The notes: generated from the letters alone by a model not told the origin. Shown: positions 14,176-27,700, numbered from the stretch's first letter. The stretch is DNA of 64,000 bases from Eonycteris spelaea (GCA_003508835.1 PUFA01000022.1:8370001-8434000), one strand, 5' to 3'. Made by a program: numbers and translations.

Positions 14176-14179
14176 CTAA

Positions 14180-15450
14180 ACTACCCTATTTCAACGACCC
14201 TCTTTGTGATCTCTTCAAATTCCTGGGAATTCCATCTTCAGGACACTTTTGTCGAATACCTACCTCCTCGAGACACATCGTCTCTGTTTCGCTCTCTGCT
14301 GAAGGTTGTGGATTTTCGACGAGTTAACAGTTATTCATTTACAGGGCTTATAAGTGCAAAACCATTGGCCATTTGTGGGTCAGAGCCACAGCTTCACACC
14401 TTCTCCTTGGTCTCTTTCTTTTCCCCTTCATCTTTTTTTTTTAAATTCACTTTTCCTCATCTTTTGCCTAAGAACAAAACGATTTCTCACTCTTTTTCCC
14501 GCATAGCAGTTTAGTCAGCATCACGTTTTGTTTGAGCATGCTTTGAGGACCATCTCTCTCTACCTCAAGACAGGTCATTTTCTCCTTACGATGAGGTACA
14601 GTAAATAAGTCTTTTTTTTTTTTTTACACTCTAATGCAAAGATGAAAGTCGCTGGAGAGATTTTTCATGTGTTCACAGTCGAGAGGGGATTCAGAGACGT
14701 TGAACAGAAATGAAATAGAGTATGAGACGTGCCGAGACGGAGCTGCACACAAGACGCTACGAGGACACAGGTCGCGGCGACGCCCACGCCCACTGCACGG
14801 ATGGGGAGGTCATCGGTGCGCGGCTACCACATTTCCGCCACACTCACGCCACGCCCTAGCCGAGTGACCACTCCTCTCTATCTCACATTCTCTACGCAGA
14901 GATTTTTCCAATTCTAAATACAATTTTCATCACGAAGTGCTTTCCTTAAATAAAAACCCTACGGGTAAAAAAAATGGAAAGTGACCATTCGAATAAAAGC
15001 AGAGTTACTCTGATTTGGGTGAGAGGTCTGCGGTCTCGTCTAGTCTCTCCTCTCTTCTCTGCTGAGTCGGCAGAATTCCCCAGCGGGACTTTGGGTCAAC
15101 ACCGTGGCTCTGTCCCCCGGGCTCCCGAGATACTCTCTTCTCCCCTTTTTCCATTTCTGACAACTCGCCTTCCGCCAAGAGAGAGCGCTGCTCGTATTCC
15201 AAACACACGAACGGCAACCCTCGTGCTTCTCGCTCTCACCCTTTCCCTGCGTGTTGTCAGCCAACGCGGCTTCAACTCTGCTCCCTCAAGGCTGAGGACG
15301 TCCACAGCTACACCTCCCTCACATTACCCCCCGGGCTGCGGGTTCAGACGGCAACGTCCCTGCTAGACATCTCCCGTGGGCATGAAGTTCCACAGGCATC
15401 TCGACCTCCGAGCGCTGCACCCCTCCCACCTGAATGGTTCTTCCTCCAGA
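14180..15450. other. Intergenic DNA, no gene recognised
   Basis: Poly(T)-rich patches occur at 14,432-14,441 and 14,612-14,625, with a moderately GC-rich, CpG-bearing patch at 15,000-15,420. None of the overlapping open frames resembles a protein family. Confidence 0.5.
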
Positions 15451-15453
15451 ACG

Positions 15454-15560
15454 CAGGGGTACCTCGGAGATCCCGTGGGTTCGGTTCCAGACCACGGTGA
15501 TAAAGCAAGAATCGCGACGAAGCGAGTCGTAATCTCTTTGCTGGTGAAGCTCACAATTAG
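15454..15560 (+). mobile_element. Tigger1-like DNA transposon remnant (TcMar-Tigger)
   Basis: The left terminus caggggtacctcggag, then ggttcggttccagaccac and the internal phrase gcgagtcgtaatctctttgc, match the ends and an internal part of Tigger1. Most of the terminal AT-rich part between them is missing, so this is an internally deleted remnant with no transposase coding capacity. CpG sites of the consensus are unusually well kept. Confidence 0.75.
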
Positions 15561-18500
15561 AGACGTAAGAGGCAACGAGCCAAGGCATGCGGGACAGCTG
15601 GGAAAAGCAAAGACACTGGTTTTCCCCGAAAGCACCCAGAAGGAACACACCTCTGCTGACACCGTGATTTTTCACCCTATAAGCCCCATACAGGCTTCTG
15701 ACTTCCGGACCTGTAAGACGATACATCTGTGTGTCTCAAGCTGCTAAGTATGGAGTCATTTATCGTAGCAGCAATAAGGAACTTACGTCAGTCTCTCTGT
15801 CCACGGCCCTGGTTTGGTTCTCGTCACGTCTTGCCCAGAAAACCCTCGTGGCCTCTTTATTGTGACTTTCTTACCTGCGCATTCTCTAGACTCTAGTTGC
15901 TACTGATATAGGGTTCTCTGACACCTTTCCCTCGCTGACTACCCAAAGGACTCATAGAAAGATTGCTCAGCGAGGCCTATGCGGCCCCACAGGGCCCGGC
16001 CTTTGCCTGCTTCTCCGGCTCCGTGCCTCTCGTTCCGCCTCAAACGCCGCTTGAGGTCCTCCTGCACGCCATCATCCCCGCCTCCTGGACGGTACACTTG
16101 TCGCGCCTCCTCGCCGAACGCTTTCACAGTCCTTACCCTTCCACGCCCCCTGTGCCCAGTGAGCCCGGATACCGAAGGATCTCATCTCTACGATCTGTAA
16201 GTGCGATTGGGCATTACCATTGAATGCTCCCGTAATGTCCCATGCCTGTCTCCATCGGTCCCTTAAAACACTGTCGTACATCGGTTTATGGCTCTCTTTT
16301 TCACCAGATTGTTCATCAGGTGAGAAAAACTACACGTTGTCTTTGAGCACACGACACTCAAACGTGGCTTATTATTTGTTGAATGAACTAAATTACGGAA
16401 TTAAACTACATAATTCGATACTACTATTGTACACGTATAAAAAGATCAGTTTCTCGCAAAGGGAAGACCTATTTAACAGCACATTGAAACAGTACTGAGG
16501 AACTGATAGAAACATATGTCACCAGTGAAAGACATTTTAACGCACGTTATAAAACATCACACCTCCTTCGGTTATTTATAACCTGGAAAGTCCATCCGAG
16601 AGAGAGGAAACGAGGTCCGACGCAATTCAGGGTTGCAATGGTAACTTCCCACGTTAAAGGTATAAATTGCCTTTGCACGTGTCTGATGCAGAGAAGACTC
16701 ACGGTTGGTAAATGAAGAGAAACGATTTTATAGGAAAACGCAGGAATTTAAAATCCATATTCATAGCGGAACTCCAATGAAAGTCTCTGGAATGATCTTC
16801 CAGTGCCACATGTATCTTATTATATAGCTAAAAGTAATCAGCCCATCACCAGGTCTCTCTTCGTTGCTTCATTTACTATAGCGTTAAAGGTAAATCGTGG
16901 AGAATATCTTCTGATTCATGGGTATCAACGTTTGCAAATTACACTCTCTGGAAACTTTAGATGATGAGGTCAGACTCTGCCAGGCACGCTGAGAAGTGAG
17001 AGTCGTTCTGTGCTTGGTTCCCTCAGAAATCTAGAAAACAGTGGCGAGTTGCTTCGGTAGTGAGGCAAGAGATGGCAGCAGCCTACGGGTGAGGGGGACG
17101 TCTCTTGCTAACATGGCAAATGACCCATCCTTCTCTTTTCTTTCTTTTTTTCCTCTCTCTTTTGTGGACCTCAGGTGCATACGTCACTGAAGACATCGTG
17201 CTATTTTACAACATGCACTGACAACTATTTCATTGCTACATATATTTCAATCACAGCTCCTCAGTATCATTTAATTTCCTGTTGACCGCCTTCCCTTTCT
17301 AGAAACCGGTTGTAACGGACCACATGGCACTGTTGTCGTTAGTTCATTCGAAACGACTGTCTTTTAAAAAGGCCATTACGCAGAGCGTCCGCTCGCGACC
17401 CTTTATCTCGCTTGGCCGGAGTCACCCTCTCCTGGTCTTGTTGTTGCTGCAGCGCTGTCATTGTCACTGTCATCGCCCCCCCCCATCACATCTCTGTCCC
17501 CTTGTCTTATACATTTCTCTCTGGAAATGGTTTTGCCATAACCTAAAAATGCTGCTTGCTCTTCGCTTCATTTTCATCTAGTTCTAAGTCCCTAAGCCAT
17601 CTATCTGGAAGATTAAGGACAGACACACTTTTTAGAGCTATTCCTTCATTACTGGTTTCTAATGTGGCTCTATTACTGTCATAGCCGCCAAGATATCAAT
17701 TCCTTGATATTTAGTTGGTTTTCACTGAGTCTCAGTAGAAACTCGATTTTTTGTGCATGGTCCACGGGTGCTTAAAAATAATATTTGCTTAGCAGGTGTT
17801 CAATATACATATATAACATTTTACATATACATATATAGCTTATATGTAATTAATTATATAAAATCATAACACGAAAATATACACATTACCAATATCATTA
17901 TCTATAGGGATATAATTAATTACATGATTGATTGTGCTTTTCGAACATTCTCTATCTTCATGTCCTGTCAGTTTGATCTACATAATTTCTGAGGCCGTGT
18001 TAAACTCCGCAACTACAATCGGTAATTCATCCAAATCCCCCTGTGATTCTGTCTACTGCTCACTCTCTCCCTCCCCTTAGCAAAACAACAATTTCTAAAA
18101 CCAAGAGACGAAGGGGATGAAAAGAAATTAGGATAGAGTTAGTGCTTAGACCAGCGGCAAAGGTACGCAATACGTATTTGATACACATTAGCTGTTTTAT
18201 CTTATCACCGGTTATACCTCACTCTTCTTATTTTTTAAATTCCTTGATTGCTTCTTGCCTTATGTGTATGTGTGCCTGTGGGGGGTAGAAATTGGGGCAG
18301 AGAGGGAGGAAAGTGGGGGAGGGAGGAGAGAGGACAGGAAACCTTTTGTAGTTAGTCCAGTCTCTAGGAATGTCACCTCCTCAAAAGCAGCCACACGGGA
18401 CCTGAGGGCCGAGGGCCGTACTTATATTCTGCTTCGGGTTAACATGGATTACCTATCACGTGACTAAAAGATTGGAGTCTTTGAGTTTTTCTCAGATCAG

Positions 18501-19140
18501 AGGGGACGCATGAGCTCAGGCGCTGCATAGCGAAGGCCAGCACGCAGAGGACAGAAGTACAGCAGAGTCCTACGGAGACACAGAGGTAAGAAATGAAGAG
18601 CGCACGCTGCCTGGCTTCCTGAGACTTTTCTGTTCAAGATTGGGAGCCTCTTCTGAGGCCAAACTGCATTCCTGACATATGTTTCTTCGAGACATGGCTT
18701 TTCCTTATCATAGTCACTCGTTTGTTTCAATGCCTTGAATGGATTTCTGTTACTTGCGTTCAGAAACATCCTAAATCATATAATACATCACAACAAGCTT
18801 GTTCAGGGTGAAAACCGGGATTCAGACTGCTTCGGGGACCCGTCTGGACATCTCTTCAGTCACTGCAGACCTGCAATCGCAAAGCCCAGGATAGCTGCCC
18901 ACTTGAACGAAGTATGAGAAACAGAGAATGACATCAATTGAAGTTACGAGATATTGTGTCATCCTCCGAAACAGACATCTTCGCTCCACAGGGTCTTAGT
19001 AGGTGCCCAGTGCTCCTTTCCCCCGAGTTCCCTGCTTCCTTCCACTTCCTGCCCAGCTCGCTCAAGCTGACTCCATGGGCCTACACGCTTCTCATTCGAC
19101 GTTCTCTCCGACGGAAAACCATCAATTCGCATCACCTTCC
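15561..19140. other. Intergenic DNA, no gene recognised
   Basis: It includes a GC-richer patch at 15,960-16,200 and an AT-rich (TATACA-like) tract at 17,805-17,940. No gene, RNA or named repeat is clear. Confidence 0.5.
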
Positions 19141-19142
19141 AC

Positions 19143-19300
19143 TGCAGGTTTGATTTATTCATTTCATTAAAAAGTATTTGTTGAGAAACTGACGTTTTCC
19201 AGGCACCATGCTAGAGTTACACTGGGGACGCAAAGTGCAAAGGCTCTGTTTTCTGAACCGAAGGGGCATTTCTACACAGAGTACTCCTCAGTGTGATGGG
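19143..19300 (+). repeat. L2/MIR-type ancient repeat fragment
   Basis: The order attcatttcattaaaaag, tatttgttgag, ccaggcaccatgctagag, tacactggggac follows the familiar consensus of an old mammalian retroelement 3' region. The exact subfamily is not resolved. Confidence 0.6.
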
Positions 19301-19739
19301 CGAAGGAGACGAGGAGGCGGTTCTTGCCCAACCTTAGTATCTCCTTCCACGTAGAAGGAGCCACATTAGAGATCCCTGGGAAGTGGCCTGAAATAGCCTG
19401 AAATGGCACGGGGCTGCCTGCGATGGGATGAGCGAATCCTTCTCACTGTGGAGTCCGACGTTAAAAAGCGCACCCACCGTAGCCATGAATCACGTGCGCC
19501 CATATTAGATGCATCAGCAAGAAAGGTGCTATTTCGTGCTCCTATCTTCCTTATAATTTTGACTTACATCTTACTTGGGTTCTAATTCAAGTGGGGAAGA
19601 GCGGTGAAATTTATAAGCCTTCCCAAGCATATTAATATGTAGCTCAAATCCTCTCCCCTCCCCTGAGCTCTTGTCCGTAAGCTAAGGACCAGGGGATTTT
19701 CCAGGTGGGATTTTTTTTACCACCTCAGAGTCAGCACAC

Positions 19740-20580
19740 AGCACCTCATACACGAAACCGTGCTCCAATCTCCAAACGTCAGACGTTTACCACCAGACAT
19801 GCCTGTTTCAGTCACTGCTCCTTCATTCCTCAGCTCATTCGAGCTTGAACCCCCGGGTCACGGTTCTTCTTCCATCGTAAGTCAGGCACGAAGACCTGTT
19901 GGTTTTCGTCTTCGGAATGTCTCATTCCTCTGCCCTTCTACCTCCCATCCCAGTCTAGACTTCATGCCTGCTTATCGCAAAAGCTCGCCAGCGAGATGTC
20001 GCTGATCTCAGATTTTTCTCAGTCACTGTCTAGCACAGTGGACAATACAACCTTCCTCGGTTGCCACTTCGACCATAATAGTCCCTTCGGAAATGCTTTC
20101 AAGGCCTTCCATCTTCAGATCGCTTTCCTGATTTCAAGGCTCTGCCATCAGTGGACATGAACAATCCACATTTCTCATTGACTATCGTTGGCTCAACTCA
20201 GACTTGACTCTTATATGCATCCAAAGCACAGCATGCTTTGCATACCCGCTTCCTCTCAAATTGCAAGCCACACACACACGTGCTCCAAAATCAGCGTCCG
20301 CCCTCTTGACCGTCTCCTTCAAATGTGTAAGCACTAGCACGAAGCCCAACGCTTTTATCCTCTCGTGCATTTACAGGTCTAACGCGCAGGTTCACGGCTA
20401 ATCGCATACTGTATTACACGGTGCGTTCCTGTGGCTGCGTGTACCACTTCTCTATCCGCGCTGAATTACTGTGAGTTCCTAGAGCTGAAGGAGCATGGTA
20501 CCGTTCCCATATCGTAATATGCATTGCTGATCATATAGAAGGCACAAAGGAAATAGTTAATGACTGCCAAATGAAACGAA
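19740..20580 (+). mobile_element. LINE-2 (L2) 3' fragment
   Basis: Ordered matches to the L2 consensus include cagtcactgctcc, a block equivalent to 'accaagtcctgttgattct' (around 19,880), ccttctacctcccatccc and, near the end, gtgagttcctagagctgaag followed by the terminal repeat-like region around 20,510-20,580. Heavily diverged; no coding capacity. Confidence 0.65.
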
Positions 20581-20589
20581 GTAAGTGTC

Positions 20590-21580
20590 TTCACCTAAGA
20601 GACGGCTCGATTCGATCATGTGAAACTTCAGAAGGACCTGCTAATCCGAATTTCTAATCTGGCCTCTCTGACTTTCTCTGTTGCTCTGGCAACCCATTTT
20701 AGTTATTGTGGATCATTTTCTTAATCCAGAAACGAAAGTGAAACTTGTCATCGTCTCATTCATCGAGAGGGGTGAGGAGCAGCCTAGTCGATGCAACGCA
20801 CATGTCTAATACAACAGTTAATAAAATGATAAATAATATCTATTACAAAATTGAACCACTGTTCAATTTCCTTCTGCTCTTTCCGTACTTGGATTCAATA
20901 TTCTCTCACTGAAATCCGAGAGCTTTCATTTGAGAAAGTGTTACCTAACGATCATAAACTTTCTCTATTAACCTTTTCTTCTACTTAGGCGTACCTGGAT
21001 GATATCCAATTGTTCTTTTACAGAAATCAATGTACGACTATAAACGCATAGAGAAACATCTGGTACTGGAGCTTCGGGAAAGGGAAACCCGGGTGTGACC
21101 ATGTGTATCAGAGCAAGATGGCAAAACGGCTCGTTCCCGACGACTTCAGTTCTTCTCAAGGAAAAAGCACCGCGCGACTCACGAGAGACAAGATGTTTTT
21201 GTGAAGATCCCAAAACCTGGAGATGAAGCTAAAGCACGCCTGCCCTTGGACCACAAACAAACAAACAAACAAAAACTGCACTCGCAGAGTAAGAAAAATG
21301 GCTTCACTTTAACACGTCTCCCGTCCTTCAGGCCATGCAATGCCACACCAGGGCCCCTCCTCCGGCCTATGATTTCTCCATCGGGTAAAGGAGAGCTGGA
21401 AATGGACACCCAGCTTCTCCAACCTTCCCGGAAGCTTCCCGGGAAACCGATCCAGGTGTCACCGGAGGTCGGTCAGAGATGGAGACGAGGAGAAGGGCTC
21501 ACAGTGGTGAGTCTGCAGATCTCGGCGTTCCGGCTGGAGCGATGCCTGACCTTTGACCCCAGACGTGGCCCTGCCCATCC
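20590..21580. other. Intergenic DNA, no gene recognised
   Basis: Only an (AAAC)n tract near 21,254-21,275 is notable. The 127-codon frame beginning at 21,201 has no recognisable features. Confidence 0.45.
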
Positions 21581-21584
21581 GTAA

Positions 21585-22180
21585 ACCCACGGCGGCGACC
21601 CTGTCTGGCCAGGGAGCTCGGTCGGTTGGCAGTTCTGCCGAGCTTGGGTGCACAGCCAGCGGGCTGTCCCAGTGGCAGAGGCCATTCTACAACCCCACCC
21701 AGACAACTGCTGGACGTGGCTTCTGGCCCCGCCTGACAAGCGAGCCTGGCCGGAGGGCCCGGGCAGCTGTGGAGCCCATCCGACGGCCCTGCACAGGCAG
21801 AACCAAGCCAGCAGCCAGCAGCCCTGCCCAGCTGCAGAGCATGACCTCCACCCCCATCTGCAAGGGAGCCCAGTGACCCGAGGCAGCCTTGGGGCCCGAG
21901 TCTGCAGCACTTCGCAGCTGCTGAGCACAGAGCCCCGCTGGCGGCACCGCCCGGTCATGGAGCACAGCCCTGGCCAGCAGCCCTGCCTGACCGTGGAGCT
22001 CAGCCTCCGGCCCCGCCCAGATGCCCACTACAGTTGGCAGTTCTGCTTCGCCAGGGATCCCAGCCAGAGATCTCACTGAAGAGGGGAGCACGGCCAGCAG
22101 ACAGCCCACACACGGAGCCCAACCTGCGGCCCAGACGGAACGGAGTCTAGCCGGCGACACCATGTGGCCGGAGAGCTCGG
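21585..22180 (+). repeat. GC-rich minisatellite-like block
   Basis: A roughly 600-bp GC- and CpG-rich block is built of diverged units of about 40-70 bp sharing motifs such as gagcNcagcc, cagcagccctgcc and gttggcagttctgc (the last seen at about 21,624 and 22,033). It gives long stop-free frames on both strands, which I regard as compositional. It ends exactly where L1 sequence starts. Confidence 0.65.
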
Positions 22181-23880
22181 CCTGATGAACACAGATTCGT
22201 AAATTCTCACCAAAATACCAGCAAACCCAATTCACCGGCACGTTGGAAGCATCACGCACAACGACCAAGTGGGATCTATTCTTGGGATGCAAGGATGGCA
22301 CGATGTATACACATCAATGCATATGATAGACCGCATTCATAGAATGAAAGCTAAACATTATATTATCGTCTCAATAGATCAGAAACGCATGGAACAAAAC
22401 AGAATATCCTTTTAGGGTGAACACTCTCAATAACTGGGTGTCGAAGGAACGTACCTCAACATAATAAAGGCAGTAAATGACACACCCAGGGCTAACATCA
22501 CACTTAATGGTGAAAGGTTGCAAGTTTTCCTCTAAGATCAGGAATAAGACAAGAGTGCCCACTCTCACCACTCCTAATCAATGAGATACTGGAAGTCCTC
22601 GTCAGAGCTAATAGGCAAAAAAGATAAAAGGAACCCAAATCAGAGAGGAAGAAGTAAAATTGTCTTTGGTTGCAGATGACAGGATCCGTATTTAGTAAAC
22701 TTTAAATACTCCACACACTAAAAAAAACTAGTAGATCTAAGAAGTAAATTCAGTCAAGTTGCAGAACACAACATCGACATACAAAAATCTATGTTTCTGT
22801 ACGCTAACACCTGTCTGAAAAAGAAATAAGCAATCTCTATTCACCAAAGCATCAAAACCAATGAAATACTTAGGAATACATTTAACCAAAGAGGGAAACG
22901 ATCTGTACAGTGAAAACTATAAGGCGTTGATGAGAGAAACTGAAGACACAAATAAATGGAAAACATCCCATGTTCATCGATCAAGATTTACCGTTGTTAA
23001 AATGTCCACACACACATCCCGGTGATCTACACATTCCGTGCAATCATATCCAAATTTTAATGACTTTCTCTACAGAAATGGAAGAAAACAACCCTACCAT
23101 TTTTATGGAACCACGAACGATCCCAAATAGCCAAGCCATCTTGAGAAAGAAGAACAGAGCTGGAGGCATCACACGTCCTGATTTCACACTATATTACAAA
23201 GCTACAGTAATCAAAACATATGATTGTGTCATAAAAGCAGATACAGACCACTGGAACAGAATCAAGAGACATAAACCCACGCATGTATTGTCAACTAGTT
23301 TTTGACAGAGGAATCTACAATACCCGCTCACTGGAGGAAAAGAGCAGTCTTCGATAAATGGTGATGGGAAAAATGGATATCCACGTGCAGAGAACGAAAC
23401 CGGACCCTTGGCTTACGCAACTCAACCAAAATAACTTAATAGACAGACTTACATGTAAATCTGAAGTGATAACACTCCTAGATGAAAAGAGAGAAATCTC
23501 TCTTTGACGTTGGTCTTTGCGATGATGTTTTTTTTTAGATGACACCAAAAGCATAAGCAACGAGGCAACAAGCAATGAGTGGGACTACATTCAACCAAAA
23601 GCTTCTGCACAGTAAAACAGACCATCGACACATGAAAAGGCAACCCACGGGATAGGAGAAAACATTTGCGAACCATGTCGTTGATAAGGGTTAATATCCA
23701 AAATGTGGTGCAAAATACCACTTTAAATTTATTTATCAAAATGGGCCGAGGACCTGAATAGACATTTTCCAAAACGGTATACCAGTAGCCAATAGGAACA
23801 TAAAAAGGGATGACCCAGAAAATGAAGGTGTTCGGGGGTCAGGTCCTGAAGCGGCTTGAGGAAAATTTCTGGAAGAGGAG
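22181..23880 (+). mobile_element. L1 fragment, ORF2 middle and 3' part
   Basis: The order is cctgatgaacacag, attctcaccaaaatacc, accaagtgggat, the reverse transcriptase catalytic region at about 22,660-22,690 (readable as V-A-D-D where intact L1 has F-A-D-D), then ttgagaaagaagaac, tggaggcatcac and aatgggccgaggacctgaat. It is 5'-truncated, lacks a 3' UTR and tail, and has many frameshifts, so it is inactive. Confidence 0.9.
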
Positions 23881-24270
23881 ATGTGTGAATTCAGTCTTGA
23901 ATGCGGGGTAGAAGTTTGCTGTGTGTAGAGGAGCACATGGGAATGAGGGAGAAAACCGTAACTCCTGGAAGATTCTAGGGTGTCATATGAGAGAATGGCA
24001 CCTTTTCTTTGTTAAACCACTGAAACGACATTTAACGTGGCTGCGAGAAGGTAGACGGTGCCATTTGGAGCTGGAGAGAAGGTGGTGGCAGATTATGCAA
24101 AGCTCTCTGTGTTACACGAAGGACTTCATCCATCCATTAAACAAATGTGAAACCATTGACGAATTGTATAATATTTGTGTTTCAGAGATAACATTCTGGG
24201 AAACACATGCAGGCTGAGTGAGAGACAAGAAGTGAGATTTCTGTTAAGAGGCAAGAAATAAGAAGACAAA
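23881..24270. other. Intergenic DNA, nothing clear
   Basis: A 98-codon frame spans 23,921-24,217 on the plus strand but has no recognisable motif. Old repeat sequence is possible. Confidence 0.35.
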
Positions 24271-24272
24271 TG

Positions 24273-24386
24273 GTCTATGGCAACACCACCCTGAACAAGC
24301 CCATGTCCGATCTTGGAAGCTAAGCGGGGTCGGGCCTGGTTAGTACTTGAGTGGGAGACCACCTAGGAAGACCAGGTGCTGTAGGC
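24273..24386 (+). pseudogene. 5S rRNA pseudogene
   Basis: The 114-nt match to 5S rRNA starts gtctatggcaacaccaccc and ends gtgctgtaggc. The internal promoter region (gaagctaagc ... gggtcgggcctggttagtac) is nearly intact. About five bases are missing in the segment before the tccgatctt motif, and several stem bases are changed. It is flanked downstream by a microsatellite rather than a T-run terminator, so correct pol III expression is unlikely. Confidence 0.9.
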
Positions 24387-24387
24387 A

Positions 24388-24452
24388 GCATGCATGCATG
24401 CATGCATACATACATACATATGCATATATATGTATGTGTGTGTGTGTGTGTG
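24388..24452. repeat. Compound (CATG)n(CATA)n(TG)n microsatellite
   Basis: Tandem catg, cata, then atatgt and tg units follow directly after the 5S pseudogene. Confidence 0.95.
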
Positions 24453-24734
24453 TAACAAGAAGAAGACTAAACTAACACAGGTGAAAACAGAAGAAAGAAG
24501 TTGCGAGATATTTTGGACCGGCACGCAGGTGGGCGTAGGCCATGAGGAAGAAGAGGGTCTGCGGTGTTTACTGAGTCTGCTGCCATTTTCCGTGTCTCCT
24601 ATAGGACATTGGTGATGCGTGGCAGATTCCAGCAAAGTCAAAGAATCAGTGATAGATAACTCTACCCATTCAACCCAAAACATTCCATTTAATAAAATGT
24701 ACAGTGCTAAAAAAAAGGCAAACCATGACTGTTA

Positions 24735-27700
24735 TTATGTAAACTATCAAATGTTTATTTAATTTCTATTTAAAATATTTTCAAGTAAAAATATGTACAA
24801 AAATATATATATACAAAAGTTGAGGCAGCTGGAAGCATGACAAATGTACATCAACACAATAGAAGTTAAATTCCACGCAACATTCAGTGACATCATAGTG
24901 CACCAAAATGTATTCCACATACAACACGTGTGTCAGGAGTTTCCACCGGATAACGTCACACTTATTTCATAGTGTCTTGCCACTTGCACACATAGCCCAT
25001 AAACACCATCTGGCAGTGCGATTGCTACCCCAGAGCTCTTCCCGGAGGGAAGTCATTAAGCTGTAAAAAATCCATTTTATTTCACATCGAATGTGCCAGA
25101 GAACCCCAAGAAACACACACCGTGATCCACACACGCGAGTCTCTCTCCACTATTTACATTCTCGTAGCTAAATATCTGAGTACTCTGAACATGGTTGGAA
25201 TGTAGGTGCCGCCAAGGAATCTTGCTCTTTGACAATGTATCCATCTAAGACATTGTGTAAAATTGGTATAAAATACACACAGTCCCCTTTACCAGGTTCC
25301 TTATCGCCATGCCAGAGTGAAGACATCCCGCCACAGATGAGGACCGTTTAGGATGTTGACCGAGGCTCACTCTTCCTCAGCCGGATTTCTCTGTGCCTCT
25401 ATTTTAGGTCACCATGACACATCCACCAACCCCCCCCCCCCACGATTAGGAGACTAGTTCAAGGTCACGACAAATACATTCCGGATCCACGTTGAGGGGA
25501 ATCGCTGGTGTATAAACCACGGCGTGAGCACAGACCGGAGAGGTCGCCGCTGGCACAAACCCTCCAGAGGAGCCCGCCACCTTCTCACTGGGCTACACTG
25601 ATTCCATCGGTGCCAATTACTGATGCCTGCCATAGGGTATACAAGGCCTGTACATACATTCATAATAGTACCTAATAATGTTAATGTGAGCATACCAACA
25701 CACTTACAGACTTTTATGCCCCCTGATAATAAACTGAAAACAAGTTACTGTTACTAGGTCAAATTTTAACACGAAGCTCACTAAACCCATTTTATACAGT
25801 AAATACAGACACAGTCACTATAAAGAGGCATGGAAGACTCATCATGAGATGAATTCGCAGTCAGTAACTAAAAACCATCTCTACCAGTGCATCGCTACCA
25901 TCGAACCCACTCTAAGAAAAGCAAAAGCCAAGCTCTGTTAATAAAATCTTGAGTCCGACCTCTGTCAGAAAAGCCGGAAGAACTGAGTTCTCCAAGCATT
26001 CAGTCCAGGCGGCCACGTGGCTTCCCTTTCTCTGGCCTGTGCTTATTCAAAAGCCACGGGGCCAACATTCACCGTCAGTAAAACACAACGACATGTTTGT
26101 TCACCCGTCTGGCAAAGGGAGAAGACGCTCTGGTTTGTAGTACTGAGCAAAACATCCTTAGCACTTCGGATGCCTACGTTCGCAAACTCTCAAGCTATTT
26201 CGAGGTACCACTGAAAACCCATTCCTGTTATGCCGTGAGCAGGTCACAAGGAGCTAGAAGAGCGAGGTCGATACCCGTGTTCAAAATAACCAGTGACATT
26301 GGAGCACAGGCATCGGCCCCAAACGGGCTAAGAGAGTTAAGTGACATGTCACCCTGTGAACATGGATAATAAAAGAAGAATCCGGTTTTCGAGACATAAG
26401 TATTAACGGTCTCGTTCCAGATTTATGGCAGCAGTGATAAGATTCACAAGGAAAACCTATTAGGTGACATGTTTCTCCGAGGAAAGGATCAAAATAATCC
26501 CAGACCGCTCAAAATTTGGGGAGAATTCTTGTTGTTTGCATCATAACCGTAGCTACATGTACTGTTTTCTGCTGCAAGGACAATTCAAAAGTACTATTTG
26601 ACATTATGACTATACACAGTAATATAACGTAGATCATTTCCATTCTGTGATAAGCACGCACTCATTCATTTGAAACAATCTGGGTTTCATTTCGCCAAAC
26701 TATTTTTCTACTTTAATATTATATTGCTTGTATCACATGAGTCAGTAAATGGGAATGTGGAATGAAGGAGAAATGCCAGGAAAGAAAGAATTCCAAAATC
26801 CTTTGAACAAGCTAGAACCTAGGAACCACACTGCCTGCCTCCCAGTGTGAGACGCATACACTTCTGAGCACGTGCCGAAGAATGAGCCGGAGTGAGTGGG
26901 ATCTCGCTCCGCAAGCCTCCTCTACGTCAGACCACTCGCCGCACGGCTACCACACACAAAGGCCTAACGTGTTTTCCCACAAGATGCTGCGCAACACACC
27001 CTGTCGCACCAAGTACTCAAGATACGGTCACTGATGCACATGAGAGACCTGTGCACTCGTTTTTTTTTTTTTTTTAATTTTAACTCTACTTTTCAGCTTG
27101 GCCTTTAGAGGCTTCCACAAGAGGGAATAAGGACTCAGTGAGCAAGTCTTCTAACAAGTAAATTCACTGGAAAGTCAGATTTTTAAAAACAATCAGTAGT
27201 GTATACGCTGAGGGGAAAAAAGTATGTTCACGTTGAGACCAGTGCATCCGTCTGTATGGTGTTCAGATGCCTAAATGCCCCATGGTTTCTTCAGAGGATT
27301 GTTATTCATAAGACTGTCAAGGCAGTGACTGATACTAGACGTGCATCCTCGCTCCACTAGCTAAAATACACACACGTAACAGATAACAATTCGGAGAGCG
27401 TAACCATCCACCGCTGGTACTTTCAAGCCAATGGCAACAGAGAGTGGGCAGGGATACCAACGAAGTCATCCCGAGGGGTCATTTCACACTAAGAATACCA
27501 ATACCGTATAAACTCACATTAGGACTTACTCCTATCCTGAGGAAATGCTGTCATAAAATACTACAAAGGGAATTATGGATGCATTCAAGACAATAGAGAA
27601 ACGGTTCAAAGAGATCAAGTTAACATCCTTATGAGACTGTGAAGAGGACAGTATCTCACAACATATGGAAAACTGGTGAATTTCTCGTGAGGCCATGATC

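Noticed and set aside
21687..22301. 204-codon minus-strand open frame
   Set aside because: It lies in the GC-rich repeat block with equally open frames on the other strand and no domain; composition explains it.
1..24730. Search for a second protein-coding gene or a CRISPR-like array
   Set aside because: No regularly spaced repeats with unique spacers, no exon series and no conserved domains were seen; open frames are short and random-looking.
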